A stretch of 12,717 nt of DNA from Candidatus Poseidoniaceae archaeon (GTDB taxonomy: Archaea; Thermoplasmatota; Poseidoniia; Poseidoniales; Poseidoniaceae): NCBI GenBank assembly GCA_013330765.1, contig DUHU01000044.1:1-12717 (forward strand). Direction: 5' to 3'. Under the pieces are notes generated by a model. The model had not been told where the DNA came from and made no database searches. It saw nothing but the letters and a program-made list of their open reading frames with translations. The translations under genes and the position numbers were made by a program. This document shows positions 1 through 6,619 of the stretch, piece after piece (positions within the stretch are counted from its first letter, which is position 1; each line of letters starts with the position of its first letter).

Positions 1-1182
1 CTTGAGGTAGTAATCGAACCACTCCAACAGATCCTCGGCCCAGTCCCAGCGCGTCATTTCGGCGATGGCTTCGCCGCCGTATCCCGAATCTTGCGCGTTG
101 TGTTTGCTCCATTGATCCGGATAATTGTGCTCCCACTGTCCGAGCATCCCACGAACGTCGTAGCCTGCATCCACGTAGGCTTGGTACCACACCGTACCTG
201 ACGGACCGCCGAAGACCTGGTGCGGATCGACGTTCCAATCCTGCATGCCTTGAATCCAATACACGCTGCCGTTCCAGTTTTGGAAGGCTTTGTCGATGTG
301 GCTTCGCTCGTCGTAGTAATTCTCCATGTACGGGTCCATCTCGCCAGCCACGTACGTCACGGGCCCGGCAAAGAGTCCCTCGACAATGTCGGGGCAGATG
401 TTGTCGAGGTCGTCGCCGTTGTAGTCAACGGTACTCGAGAAGTAATTCATGTGCATCACTTGCGAACGAGCCTCGGCGCTGCCGTTCTTGTAGAGGAGGG
501 GGTGCAGGGCCGTGGTGCCCGAAATGGGGACGATGGTCTTCAGGTACTCGCTGCCCATGGCAGCGGCCTCCCACTGCGTCGCGCCTTCGTAGGATTTCCC
601 GTAGAGGCCGACGTGGCCGTTGGACCATTCTTGCTGCCCGAGCCACTCCACCGCCGCATGGATGCCGAGCCCTTCCCCGGCACCGCGGTAATCGAAGCAT
701 CCACTGCTTTCCTCGGTGCCGAACACGGCCACCTGGGCCAGCGCGTAACCGTGGGGAACGTAATTCTCGAAAATGAACTCCCCGCGGCCAGGGCTGACAA
801 CGTTGGTGGGCGAAGATTCGGAGCCCTGTGGCCCGTAGGAATAGTAGGGAGAAATGACGGCAATCACCGGCACTTGTTCGCCGGCTTCGGTGTTGGAAGG
901 CAACCAATAGGAGAGGTGCACCTCAGAGGTGGGAGGGCCGGTCTCCCAGATGTCTGACGTGTCGACTTCGATGAGCGCTTCTTGCACCGGTAGAGCTGTG
1001 TGTGGCCCGTCTTCAAGCACGCGGCTGTAGGAGCCGGTCCAATTCCACTCCACAAGATGGCGGTCTTCGAGACGCAGCCGATCGTCGTCGAGCGTGGCGC
1101 TTTCGGTGAATGTTCCCGTTAAACACCCGGACAAGGGCACGCAGAGGACGAGCAAGGCGAGCCACGCGGCATGCCCTCGCAT
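1..1182 (-). CDS. Secreted lipoprotein hydrolase of the CocE/NonD (S15-like) family, partial
   Basis: The reading frame starts at ATG 1182 and stays open to the left edge (394 residues, C-terminus missing). The N-terminus has a hydrophobic stretch (residues 5-17) ending in a lipobox-like LSGC with Cys20, so the product is probably exported and lipid-anchored. An alpha/beta-hydrolase core follows. Ser197 lies in the nucleophile elbow GKSYEG followed by TQW, as in cocaine esterase and X-Pro dipeptidyl-peptidase relatives. Asp315 lies in QGMQDWNVDP and His352 in GQWEHNYP, giving the expected Ser-Asp-His order. The family cleaves acyl ester or amide bonds, with substrates from X-Pro peptides to esters; which applies here cannot be told. 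The C-terminal jelly-roll domain usual in the family would lie beyond the edge. It is divergent from the two-TM protein gene. The family call is strong, the substrate unknown. Confidence 0.88.
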   Translation of the reverse strand, partial: MRGHAAWLALLVLCVPLSGCLTGTFTESATLDDDRLRLEDRHLVEWNWTGSYSRVLEDGPHTALPVQEALIEVDTSDIWETGPPTSEVHLSYWLPSNTEAGEQVPVIAVISPYYSYGPQGSESSPTNVVSPGRGEFIFENYVPHGYALAQVAVFGTEESSGCFDYRGAGEGLGIHAAVEWLGQQEWSNGHVGLYGKSYEGATQWEAAAMGSEYLKTIVPISGTTALHPLLYKNGSAEARSQVMHMNYFSSTVDYNGDDLDNICPDIVEGLFAGPVTYVAGEMDPYMENYYDERSHIDKAFQNWNGSVYWIQGMQDWNVDPHQVFGGPSGTVWYQAYVDAGYDVRGMLGQWEHNYPDQWSKHNAQDSGYGGEAIAEMTRWDWAEDLLEWFDYYLK

Positions 1183-1290
1183 AGTGGGCCCTCGTCGTCG
1201 CCCTTCATCACGCTGACGCCCCCGCGGGAACGCCGCGTCGGGCATGCGCAAGACGGGAAACGTCAAGCCGGACCCGTCCGACCAAGGCGC
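1183..1290. other. Divergent intergenic region, no recognisable promoter
   Basis: This 108-base gap separates the divergent lipoprotein hydrolase and two-TM protein genes and should hold promoters for both. It is GC-rich throughout and I see no convincing TATA-like box, BRE, SD site at useful distance, or inverted repeat. The plus-strand frame is open back to an ATG at 1171, but that upstream stretch encodes an Arg/Pro/Ser-rich sequence that looks non-coding. Confidence 0.4.
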
Positions 1291-1878
1291 ATGAGCGCCG
1301 GTCCTACCGAGGTCGGAAAGAAATGGTTCATGCGCCAATATTGGCGCCTGCAACAGTCGCAGAGCCTCATTTCAATGGGGTTCTGGTGCGTCACATTGAC
1401 GCTGCTGATTTGGCCCTATGTGGCGTGGCGGTTCGATGCCGATACCGAATGGTTGGGCATTCCCGCCACCTACATCGGACTCGCGTCCATTGCAGGAATG
1501 GTGTTGCTCACCGTGTTGCTGATCGGCTATATCTACGATCAATTCCTTTCGCTGTGGAAAGAGCATCAAAACGTCATCATCGAACGGAATCCGTTCGCCA
1601 CCTACCTCCTGACGCCGCGTGACGCCATCATCATCGGCCACCTGTCGACCATGTTGAGGTCGATGCATCCCGACGATGAGCGAATCAAGGCCCAGAGCGA
1701 ATGGATGGAGCGATGGTTGGCATCGATGCCCGAACTCGAGGTCTTCGAACGCATGGTCACGGAACTCGACGATCGGTTGGGCGTCCCCGTCCCTGAATTC
1801 ACGTTCTTGCCCGATGGTGCTGTCGACGCTGCGCGCCAATCGGCCGCTGCCCGAGGGAGCAACGAAGAGAGGGCTTGA
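1291..1878 (+). CDS. Two-TM membrane protein of unknown function
   Basis: I do not recognise this 195-residue protein. It has a short basic N-terminus (KKW around residues 10-12), then two hydrophobic segments at about 26-46 and 61-82 separated by a short acidic loop. A hydrophilic domain of about 110 residues follows, rich in charged and Trp/Met residues. The inferred topology is a membrane hairpin with both termini on the same side, probably cytoplasmic. I chose ATG 1291 because a weak AAGG lies just upstream and the sequence before it (from ATG 1171) is low-complexity and Arg/Pro-rich. ATG 1330 is a possible later start. Its stop is one base before the start of the HAD phosphatase gene, so the two are almost certainly co-transcribed. 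That is the only hint about its role. Confidence 0.75.
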   Translation: MSAGPTEVGKKWFMRQYWRLQQSQSLISMGFWCVTLTLLIWPYVAWRFDADTEWLGIPATYIGLASIAGMVLLTVLLIGYIYDQFLSLWKEHQNVIIERNPFATYLLTPRDAIIIGHLSTMLRSMHPDDERIKAQSEWMERWLASMPELEVFERMVTELDDRLGVPVPEFTFLPDGAVDAARQSAAARGSNEERA

Positions 1879-1879
1879 G

Positions 1880-2428
1880 ATGGATTGGCCAAGCGATTGG
1901 GTTCGCCCTTCTCCTGAACAAGCCGCCCGGTTGGCGCGGCTCGAGATGGTGTTGCTCGACGTCGACGGTGTTCTGACGGACGGTACGGTTCTCAGGGGCG
2001 CCGACGGTACGGAGGCGCGACGTTTCTCTGTCATCGACGGCCATGGGCTGGGCATGCTTCGCGACGATGGAATGGTCGTTGGCGTGGTCAGCCGTGAACC
2101 GTCGGACATCACCCGAGCCCGCATGGAAAAATTGCGCATGCCAGAAATCCATGTGGGCGCCTCCGACAAAGCCGTCGTCGTTCAAGACATTCGCGCCAGG
2201 CACGGCTTGGGCGAAGGATGCATTGCCTTTGTTGGCGACGATCTCCCAGATTTGGCCGCCTTTGGCGAAGCGGACTTTTGCATTGCTCCAGCCAACGCTC
2301 ACCCCGCCGTCAAGGCGGCAGCAGACCTCGTGCTGTGCCGTCGTGGCGGCCACGAAGCGGTCCGTGAATTGGCTGAAATCATCCGGGCAGCGAAAGGCCT
2401 CGGGCCGATGGCCGGCGCTTTGCCGTGA
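1880..2428 (+). CDS. KdsC-like HAD phosphatase, probable nonulosonate-9-phosphate (or KDO-8-P type) phosphatase
   Basis: This 182-residue protein has the full C0-type HAD motif set of the KdsC/YrbI family. Motif I is DVDGVLTDG with Asp27 (nucleophile) and Asp29 (acid/base). Motif II is Ser71 in SREPS, motif III Lys97 in SDKAVV, and motif IV GDDLPDL with Asp120/Asp121. The family-typical APANAHP and GGHEAVRE segments follow. Such enzymes are small cap-less oligomers that dephosphorylate KDO-8-P, KDN-9-P or Neu5Ac-9-P. The convergent neighbours are NeuA- and NeuB-like genes, so a nonulosonate 9-phosphate is the most attractive substrate (inference). The start follows the preceding stop by one base, with a GAGGG SD site (about 1869-1873) inside the end of the upstream gene. 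The stop abuts the NeuA stop with no gap. Family call strong, substrate moderate. Confidence 0.9.
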   Translation: MDWPSDWVRPSPEQAARLARLEMVLLDVDGVLTDGTVLRGADGTEARRFSVIDGHGLGMLRDDGMVVGVVSREPSDITRARMEKLRMPEIHVGASDKAVVVQDIRARHGLGEGCIAFVGDDLPDLAAFGEADFCIAPANAHPAVKAAADLVLCRRGGHEAVRELAEIIRAAKGLGPMAGALP

Positions 2429-3115
2429 TCAGGCCGGCGCAAGGCCGCGCTCGGTGGCCAGTGCTTCGAGGCGCATCCAATCGTCTTCCGTGTCGATCTC
2501 CCATGCTTGCCAGGGCTGCATGACGAAAGCACCCGTCCGCCCACCGAGCCTGCACGCCTGCGACTCCCATACCTCACGTGTGGCGAGGTAGAAGGCGCCG
2601 TTTTCCGCCACGCGATCAGGAATGTCCTGCCGGCGGGGGCGTTGTTGAGGATCGTAATTCAGCGGCGTTGCGGTTCCGTCATCCCCGAGCGACCATTGGA
2701 ACACGTGATTCTCGACGACCGAGAGCATGCTGTCCAACTTTTCCGCGGCCATCTGTTGCAAGGCCGCGTCAAGATCTTCGGGCGAGGTCAGCGGAGAGGT
2801 GGCTTGCATCAGCACAACGGTGCTTGCCTGCCGTGCGACCGGATGATGCTTGAGCACGTCGATGACGACCGGTTCGGTGGCGGCCTCGTCCGTCGCCAGC
2901 GCATCGGGGCGGCGGTGCGTCAGTGCGCCATGGGCTTCGGCCACGGCGAGGATTTCATCGTCTTCGCTGGAGAGCACGACGTGGTCCACGCCCTCTGCGG
3001 TAAGCGCTGCGCCGATGGTCCAGGCAATCAGCGGGTGACCGGCAAAGGACCGGATGTTTTTGCGTGGGATACCTTTGGAGCCGCCGCGTGCGCAAATGAC
3101 GGCCACGACGGACAC
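2429..3115 (-). CDS. neuA: CMP-N-acylneuraminate cytidylyltransferase (CMP-sialic acid synthetase family)
   Basis: This enzyme family activates a nonulosonic acid (Neu5Ac, KDN, legionaminate or similar) with CTP to give the CMP-sugar donor. The 228-residue product has the nucleotide-binding signature near the N-terminus (Arg10, GGSKGIPRKN), LMQATSPLTSPEDLD at about 102-116, VAENGAFY at about 169-176 and EIDTEDDW at 206-213, whose Asp208 and Asp211 match the usual metal-binding positions. Length is normal for the catalytic domain alone. It begins with GTG at 3115, which directly precedes the conserved SVVAVICARGG; a TGAGGG sequence 7-12 bases upstream serves as SD and overlaps the NeuB stop. 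It is the last gene of the minus-strand glycan operon. The exact sugar cannot be decided from sequence: KDO- and legionaminate-type cytidylyltransferases share these motifs, but the NeuB neighbour favours a nine-carbon acid. Confidence 0.9.
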   Translation of the reverse strand: MSVVAVICARGGSKGIPRKNIRSFAGHPLIAWTIGAALTAEGVDHVVLSSEDDEILAVAEAHGALTHRRPDALATDEAATEPVVIDVLKHHPVARQASTVVLMQATSPLTSPEDLDAALQQMAAEKLDSMLSVVENHVFQWSLGDDGTATPLNYDPQQRPRRQDIPDRVAENGAFYLATREVWESQACRLGGRTGAFVMQPWQAWEIDTEDDWMRLEALATERGLAPA

Positions 3116-3127
3116 GGTGAACCCTCA
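3116..3127 (-). promoter_or_regulatory. Stop/SD composite between neuB and neuA
   Basis: On the minus strand the NeuB stop TGA is followed by GGGTTCACC and then the GTG start of neuA. The stop codon is part of a TGAGGG Shine-Dalgarno sequence, leaving a 9-base spacer. This supports the GTG start and suggests translational coupling. Confidence 0.65.
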
Positions 3128-4042
3128 CTGGACGCGTCGGAGTTTGGCCCGCATGGGGACTTCCTCGTCGTACACGCGCTTGACGCCGTCACCGAGGGCC
3201 ACTTCGAACGCTCGTACGTCGCGCACAAGCTTCTGGAGGCCGGGGACTTCGAGGCTCGCTGCATGGTCGCTGCCGCGCATGGCTCGGTCAAGGGTGAAGT
3301 GGCGTTCAAGCACTTGCGCGCCCATGGCCACGGCGGCGATGTCGATCGCAATGCCTTGATGGTGCCCGGAGAAACCGAGAATGAAGTCAGAGTACCGTTC
3401 CTGAAGCGTGGCCATGTAGGCCAAGTTGAGTTGTTCGAATTTCGCAGGGTACGTCGACGTGCAGTGGAACATCACCTTGGGTTGGGAGGAGGTGCGGAGC
3501 CATTCCGCGCAGGTGTGAATCTCCTCCTCCGTGCTCATGCCGGTGGACATCATCATCGGGACGTTGGCGGCAAGCATCGCACGGACGGTTTCCTCATCGG
3601 TGATGCTGGCGCTGGCGATTTTGAACATCGGAATGCCGGCCTCTGCCATTTGTCCGGCGCTCACCGGATCCCAAGCGGAGACAAAGTACGCAACTCCGCG
3701 GCTCGCGGCATGCGCCTGAAGTTCCATGTGTTGCTCGACCGACAGTTCGAGGGCGTCCCTGTGGGCGCCGTACGTGTCAGCGAACGCGTTTGGGGACGCG
3801 TAGGGGCGGTCGTATTGTTCCGGGGTCAGCAGCGTGCGTGTGTGCCGCTTCTGGCTCTTGATGGCGTTGACGCCTGCGTCCGCGGCGGTGTCGATCAACT
3901 GCTTCGCAATGGCCATCTCACCCTGGTGATTCTGCCCGATTTCAGCAATGATGTAGGTCTGCCCAGCGGCGACGGCTTCGGCGATGTCGCTGATGGCCAT
4001 GCTCTGCGGCACCGGACCCGAGGTTATCAGCCTGTGGACCAT
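3125..4042 (-). CDS. neuB: NeuB-family nonulosonate (N-acetylneuraminate-type) synthase lacking the SAF domain
   Basis: NeuB enzymes condense phosphoenolpyruvate with ManNAc, ManNAc-6-P or a related hexose to form a nine-carbon sialic-type acid. The 305-residue product covers the TIM-barrel domain: IIAEIGQNHQG at 31-41 (Glu34), AIKSQK at 60-65, FKIASASI at 140-147, MSTGMS at 165-170, HCTSTYP at 193-199, GFSGHHQG at 223-230 and ERHFTLDR at 246-253. His227 and His248 are 21 residues apart, like the two metal-binding histidines of known NeuB. The usual SDH is SGH here. The protein ends at MRAKLRRVQ, about where the antifreeze-like SAF domain normally begins, so that roughly 60-residue domain is absent. 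ATG 4042 is supported by TGAGGG five bases upstream; Met15 is an alternative. It sits between a GT-B-like gene and neuA. Confidence 0.9.
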   Translation of the reverse strand: MVHRLITSGPVPQSMAISDIAEAVAAGQTYIIAEIGQNHQGEMAIAKQLIDTAADAGVNAIKSQKRHTRTLLTPEQYDRPYASPNAFADTYGAHRDALELSVEQHMELQAHAASRGVAYFVSAWDPVSAGQMAEAGIPMFKIASASITDEETVRAMLAANVPMMMSTGMSTEEEIHTCAEWLRTSSQPKVMFHCTSTYPAKFEQLNLAYMATLQERYSDFILGFSGHHQGIAIDIAAVAMGAQVLERHFTLDRAMRGSDHAASLEVPGLQKLVRDVRAFEVALGDGVKRVYDEEVPMRAKLRRVQ

Positions 4043-4052
4043 AGGGCCCTCA
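4043..4052 (-). promoter_or_regulatory. Stop/SD composite between the GT-B-like gene and neuB
   Basis: The upstream stop TGA is followed by GGGCCCT and then the ATG of neuB. TGAGGG acts as the SD site with a 7-base intergenic spacer. This decides for ATG 4042 over the later in-frame ATG. Confidence 0.6.
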
Positions 4053-5231
4053 TTCTTCGTCGGTCCATTCGTTTGGAACGCCGCCGTTCACCAACCAACG
4101 TGCCAACGAGGCCACGCGAGCGCCGTTCCGCCCGTCGGCGCGATGGCCGAGGCGGGCAAATGCCCGCTCGCACGCCGCATCATCGGGGCGAAGTCCGTCA
4201 TCGAGGACGGCGGCAAGGTCGTCGAGGCCAAACACCGCGCCCTTGAGCGTGTGAAGCAGGGCTTCGACGTCCTTGGCCGGTGCTGCGCCGTCCTCCGCTC
4301 GGATGCTGTTGACAAAGGGCGTTCGGAAGGCCAGAGCAGGGATCACCACCGAAGTGGCGGGTGACAGCACGACGGTGGCATGGCGAACAAGGGGCAAGTA
4401 GAGGTCTTGGTCGATCGTCATGACGACCCCGTCGGGCATCGAAAGTACCGACCCTTGGCTGAGTTCGACGGGATGTGGTTTGTGCACGAACACAAGGTCA
4501 TCCCGGCCCCCATGCGCTGCCAAAGCGGCGGCAAACAACGCGTCGGCTGGCCCTTTCACTGGCGCCCGATGCGACCCGAGCATCAGCACGATTTTGCGGC
4601 CTGGCTCCAAGCCGAGGGCGGCATGGACGTCGATGCTGCTGGCCGCATCCAAGCCGTCAAGGGACGGTGATCCTGTGATGATTTGTCCCCTTTCGGGAGC
4701 GCCGACGCCGACGTTGATGTCCCGGCAGACCTCGGACCAAACGGCGTTTGCGTCGCACCCCATCATGCTGCCACGATACGTCAACCACGGCCACGTCAGG
4801 GTCGGAGATCCGTGGTCGATGGACAACACAGGAATGCCCTCGCGTTGGGCCCACGGAATGACCTGATGTTTTGTCCAGCCTTGATTGGGCGTGACCACGA
4901 TCACGATGTCGGGTTTCCACGGTAAACGCCCTCGCCCTGGTGGAAATGGGTTGGTCCAGTCCGCCTTTGTCGGGTCGAGCGCCTCGCCCCCGGCCCCTTC
5001 CCATCGCCAATCGTTGGATCGGTAACGGTTGCGAGCCCAACCAAAACGTGCCCATAGGAACCCGCTGACCATTCGCCCAATTCGAGTCCGGGCTTCGTAG
5101 GCATGCGGCCCGGGCATTGTGCGTCCAATGACGAGGAGGGTTTCGTCTCCTGCTTCACTCAGGGCTTCGACGACCGTGGCCACATGCTGGCGGTTGGTCG
5201 GGGCTTCGCCTGCGACCACAAGTGCGCGCAT
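4050..5231 (-). CDS. GT-B-fold glycosyltransferase-like protein, possibly surface-glycan assembly
   Basis: The 393-residue product has a two-Rossmann layout. The first half starts MRALVVAGEAPTNRQHV and carries PDIVIVVTPNQG (about 107-118) and VLSIDHGSP (about 135-143). The second half starts at IVLMLGSH (about 214-221), with VFVHKPHPVE at 247-256 and VVLSPATSVVIPALAFRTPFV at 287-307. The HKPHP motif and the late Ser/Thr-rich turn recall CDP-glycerol glycerophosphotransferases, UDP-GlcNAc 2-epimerases and polysialyltransferase-type enzymes. NeuC-type epimerase signatures are not seen. I choose ATG 5231, preceded by GGGGAGATC; the longer open frame to 5513 is Arg-rich and overlaps the start of the divergent GT4 gene. 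It is first in an operon with neuB and neuA, so it may transfer or help build the nonulosonate-containing glycan. Precise activity unknown. Confidence 0.72.
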   Translation of the reverse strand: MRALVVAGEAPTNRQHVATVVEALSEAGDETLLVIGRTMPGPHAYEARTRIGRMVSGFLWARFGWARNRYRSNDWRWEGAGGEALDPTKADWTNPFPPGRGRLPWKPDIVIVVTPNQGWTKHQVIPWAQREGIPVLSIDHGSPTLTWPWLTYRGSMMGCDANAVWSEVCRDINVGVGAPERGQIITGSPSLDGLDAASSIDVHAALGLEPGRKIVLMLGSHRAPVKGPADALFAAALAAHGGRDDLVFVHKPHPVELSQGSVLSMPDGVVMTIDQDLYLPLVRHATVVLSPATSVVIPALAFRTPFVNSIRAEDGAAPAKDVEALLHTLKGAVFGLDDLAAVLDDGLRPDDAACERAFARLGHRADGRNGARVASLARWLVNGGVPNEWTDEE

Positions 5232-5261
5232 GATCTCCCCGCCCCGACGAGGCGTCCCCTG

Positions 5262-5269
5262 CTTATAGC
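5262..5269 (-). promoter_or_regulatory. TATA-like box for the glycan operon
   Basis: The minus strand reads GCTATAAGC here in an otherwise GC-rich 114-base divergent gap (5232-5345). It lies about 34 bases before ATG 5231, which would put the transcript start near 5240, just ahead of the GGGGAGAT SD site. The motif is nearly palindromic, so it could also serve the plus-strand GT4 gene with a longer leader. Confidence 0.4.
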
Positions 5270-5345
5270 GACCCAAGCCCCGAGACAGCGGTTTGGCGGC
5301 GTTCGGCCCCACCACGCTCAAAGGGGTTGCAGCGAAGGCCCCGGT

Positions 5346-6581
5346 GTGAGCAACCGACGCCTGTTCGCCGCGGTGCGGGACCTCGACCCGCCTGGAGGAG
5401 GTGCGGAACGCTCCTTGGCGGCCCTTCTCAACGGTCTCGCCGTGGCCGGGCCCACGCTTGAGACCGCCCCGGAGTACACGCCGATGGCGGCAGCGGCAGA
5501 ATCGCCGACCCATCCCGCGTGGTCAGTACATGCCTTTGCGAGCCACGACAGGGGTGACCCAATTGGCTTGCTGGAACCTGAAGTTCACTTGACGACCACG
5601 GATTTGGCGATCGAGGGATTGTGGTCGAAGGTGGCCTGGGGGCTGCGCGAACGGAAAGGTGAACGCCGTCGTCGCAAGTGGGCTCATGACCGCCACATCG
5701 CTCGACGTACCCCTCAATTCGCCTCACGGGTCGGATCTTGGCTCGACGGATTGGAGCACACCGACGGGATTGGTCTGACTCAATTGGAATGGGCACCGGG
5801 GGCCGCGAAAGCCTTCCGTGCTCGAAACATGCCTTACGTGATGTTCGTGCGGGATGACACCGTGTTTCGTCTTGAGGAGCGGTTTCGCCCGGTCATGGAA
5901 GAGGCTGCACTGGTCTGTGCTGCGGGCGAGGGGTTGCTCGACGACATCCGATCACGGTTTGCCATTCGGCGAGGGCACAGCGTTCCGCTGCCCATCGATT
6001 TCGGGGGGCGCTTCGGAAGCATGGACGAGGTGAACGCCTTGCGGGCCTCCGAACAAGCAAGGCGTGGAGAGGGCCCTCCCCCGGTCATTGGCATCATGGT
6101 CGTCACGCCTGAGAAAGGCCTTCGGATGTACCACCGCCTCCTTCCTCGCCTGCATGAACGATGGCCGGACGCCGAAGTGCACATCGCAGGAGGAAGCGTC
6201 TACCCTCAGGAACTTGCCCGCCACCCTAACGCACGCGTGCTGGGTCACGTGGACGCTGCGACCTTCTTCGCCCAAATCGACGTGCACCTCATCCTGTTCG
6301 AAACCACGGGGTCGTGGGGTCGCGTCATCGGTGAGGCGGGTCTGTTTGGCGTTCCAAGCGTCACCTCGGACGTGGGTTCGCAACGTGAGGCGTTGGGCGA
6401 GGGTGGCGTCATGGTGCCGGACGGTCATGATGCGGACGCCGTCATCGATGCGCTGCGGGCCGTCTACGAAGGCCGCGAGCACTATGGCCGCCTGGCACGC
6501 GAACATACTCGCATGGTCGATCATCGCCGTTCGGTGGCGGCCTTCCGAAGCGGGCTTGAAGCGCTGCTCGAAGACCGTTGA
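5346..6581 (+). CDS. Glycosyltransferase family 4-type (GT-B) protein
   Basis: The 411-residue product starts, with GTG at 5346, VSNRRLFAAVRDLDPPGGGAERS, where DPPGGGAERS is the acceptor-side N-terminal signature of many GT4 enzymes. The C-terminal donor-binding half has PPVIGIMVVTPEKGLRMYHRLL (about 245-266), VHIAGG (278-283), VLGHVDAATFFAQIDVHLIL (298-317) and EAGLFGVPSVTSDVGSQREA (330-349). These enzymes transfer a sugar from a nucleotide donor to a growing glycan, usually at the cytoplasmic membrane face. The usual EX7E pair is imperfect: Glu330 is present, but the position eight before it is Gly322, with Glu319 nearby. I reject the longer frame from 5103 because it is antisense to the start of the divergent GT gene and has no family features before residue 82. 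The SD is weak (GAAGG). Donor and acceptor unknown. Confidence 0.85.
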   Translation: MSNRRLFAAVRDLDPPGGGAERSLAALLNGLAVAGPTLETAPEYTPMAAAAESPTHPAWSVHAFASHDRGDPIGLLEPEVHLTTTDLAIEGLWSKVAWGLRERKGERRRRKWAHDRHIARRTPQFASRVGSWLDGLEHTDGIGLTQLEWAPGAAKAFRARNMPYVMFVRDDTVFRLEERFRPVMEEAALVCAAGEGLLDDIRSRFAIRRGHSVPLPIDFGGRFGSMDEVNALRASEQARRGEGPPPVIGIMVVTPEKGLRMYHRLLPRLHERWPDAEVHIAGGSVYPQELARHPNARVLGHVDAATFFAQIDVHLILFETTGSWGRVIGEAGLFGVPSVTSDVGSQREALGEGGVMVPDGHDADAVIDALRAVYEGREHYGRLAREHTRMVDHRRSVAAFRSGLEALLEDR

Positions 6582-6619
6582 GCCGGAACCCTTGAGGGGC
6601 TGGGCACGGGACGCACATC

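Noticed and set aside
425..907. Minus- and plus-strand frames inside the S15-like gene
   Set aside because: They are in other frames of a gene with a signal peptide and a complete Ser-Asp-His order; no domain is visible in them.
2507..4246. A 579-codon plus-strand open frame opposite neuA and neuB
   Set aside because: It is antisense to two genes with clear family motifs, is rich in His/Arg/Gly with no recognisable domain, and arises from GC-rich codon bias on the other strand.
5232..5513. N-terminal extension of the GT-B-like gene by 94 codons
   Set aside because: The extension is Arg/Gly-rich, overlaps the N-terminal signature of the divergent GT4 gene, and a good SD (GGGGAGAT) precedes ATG 5231.
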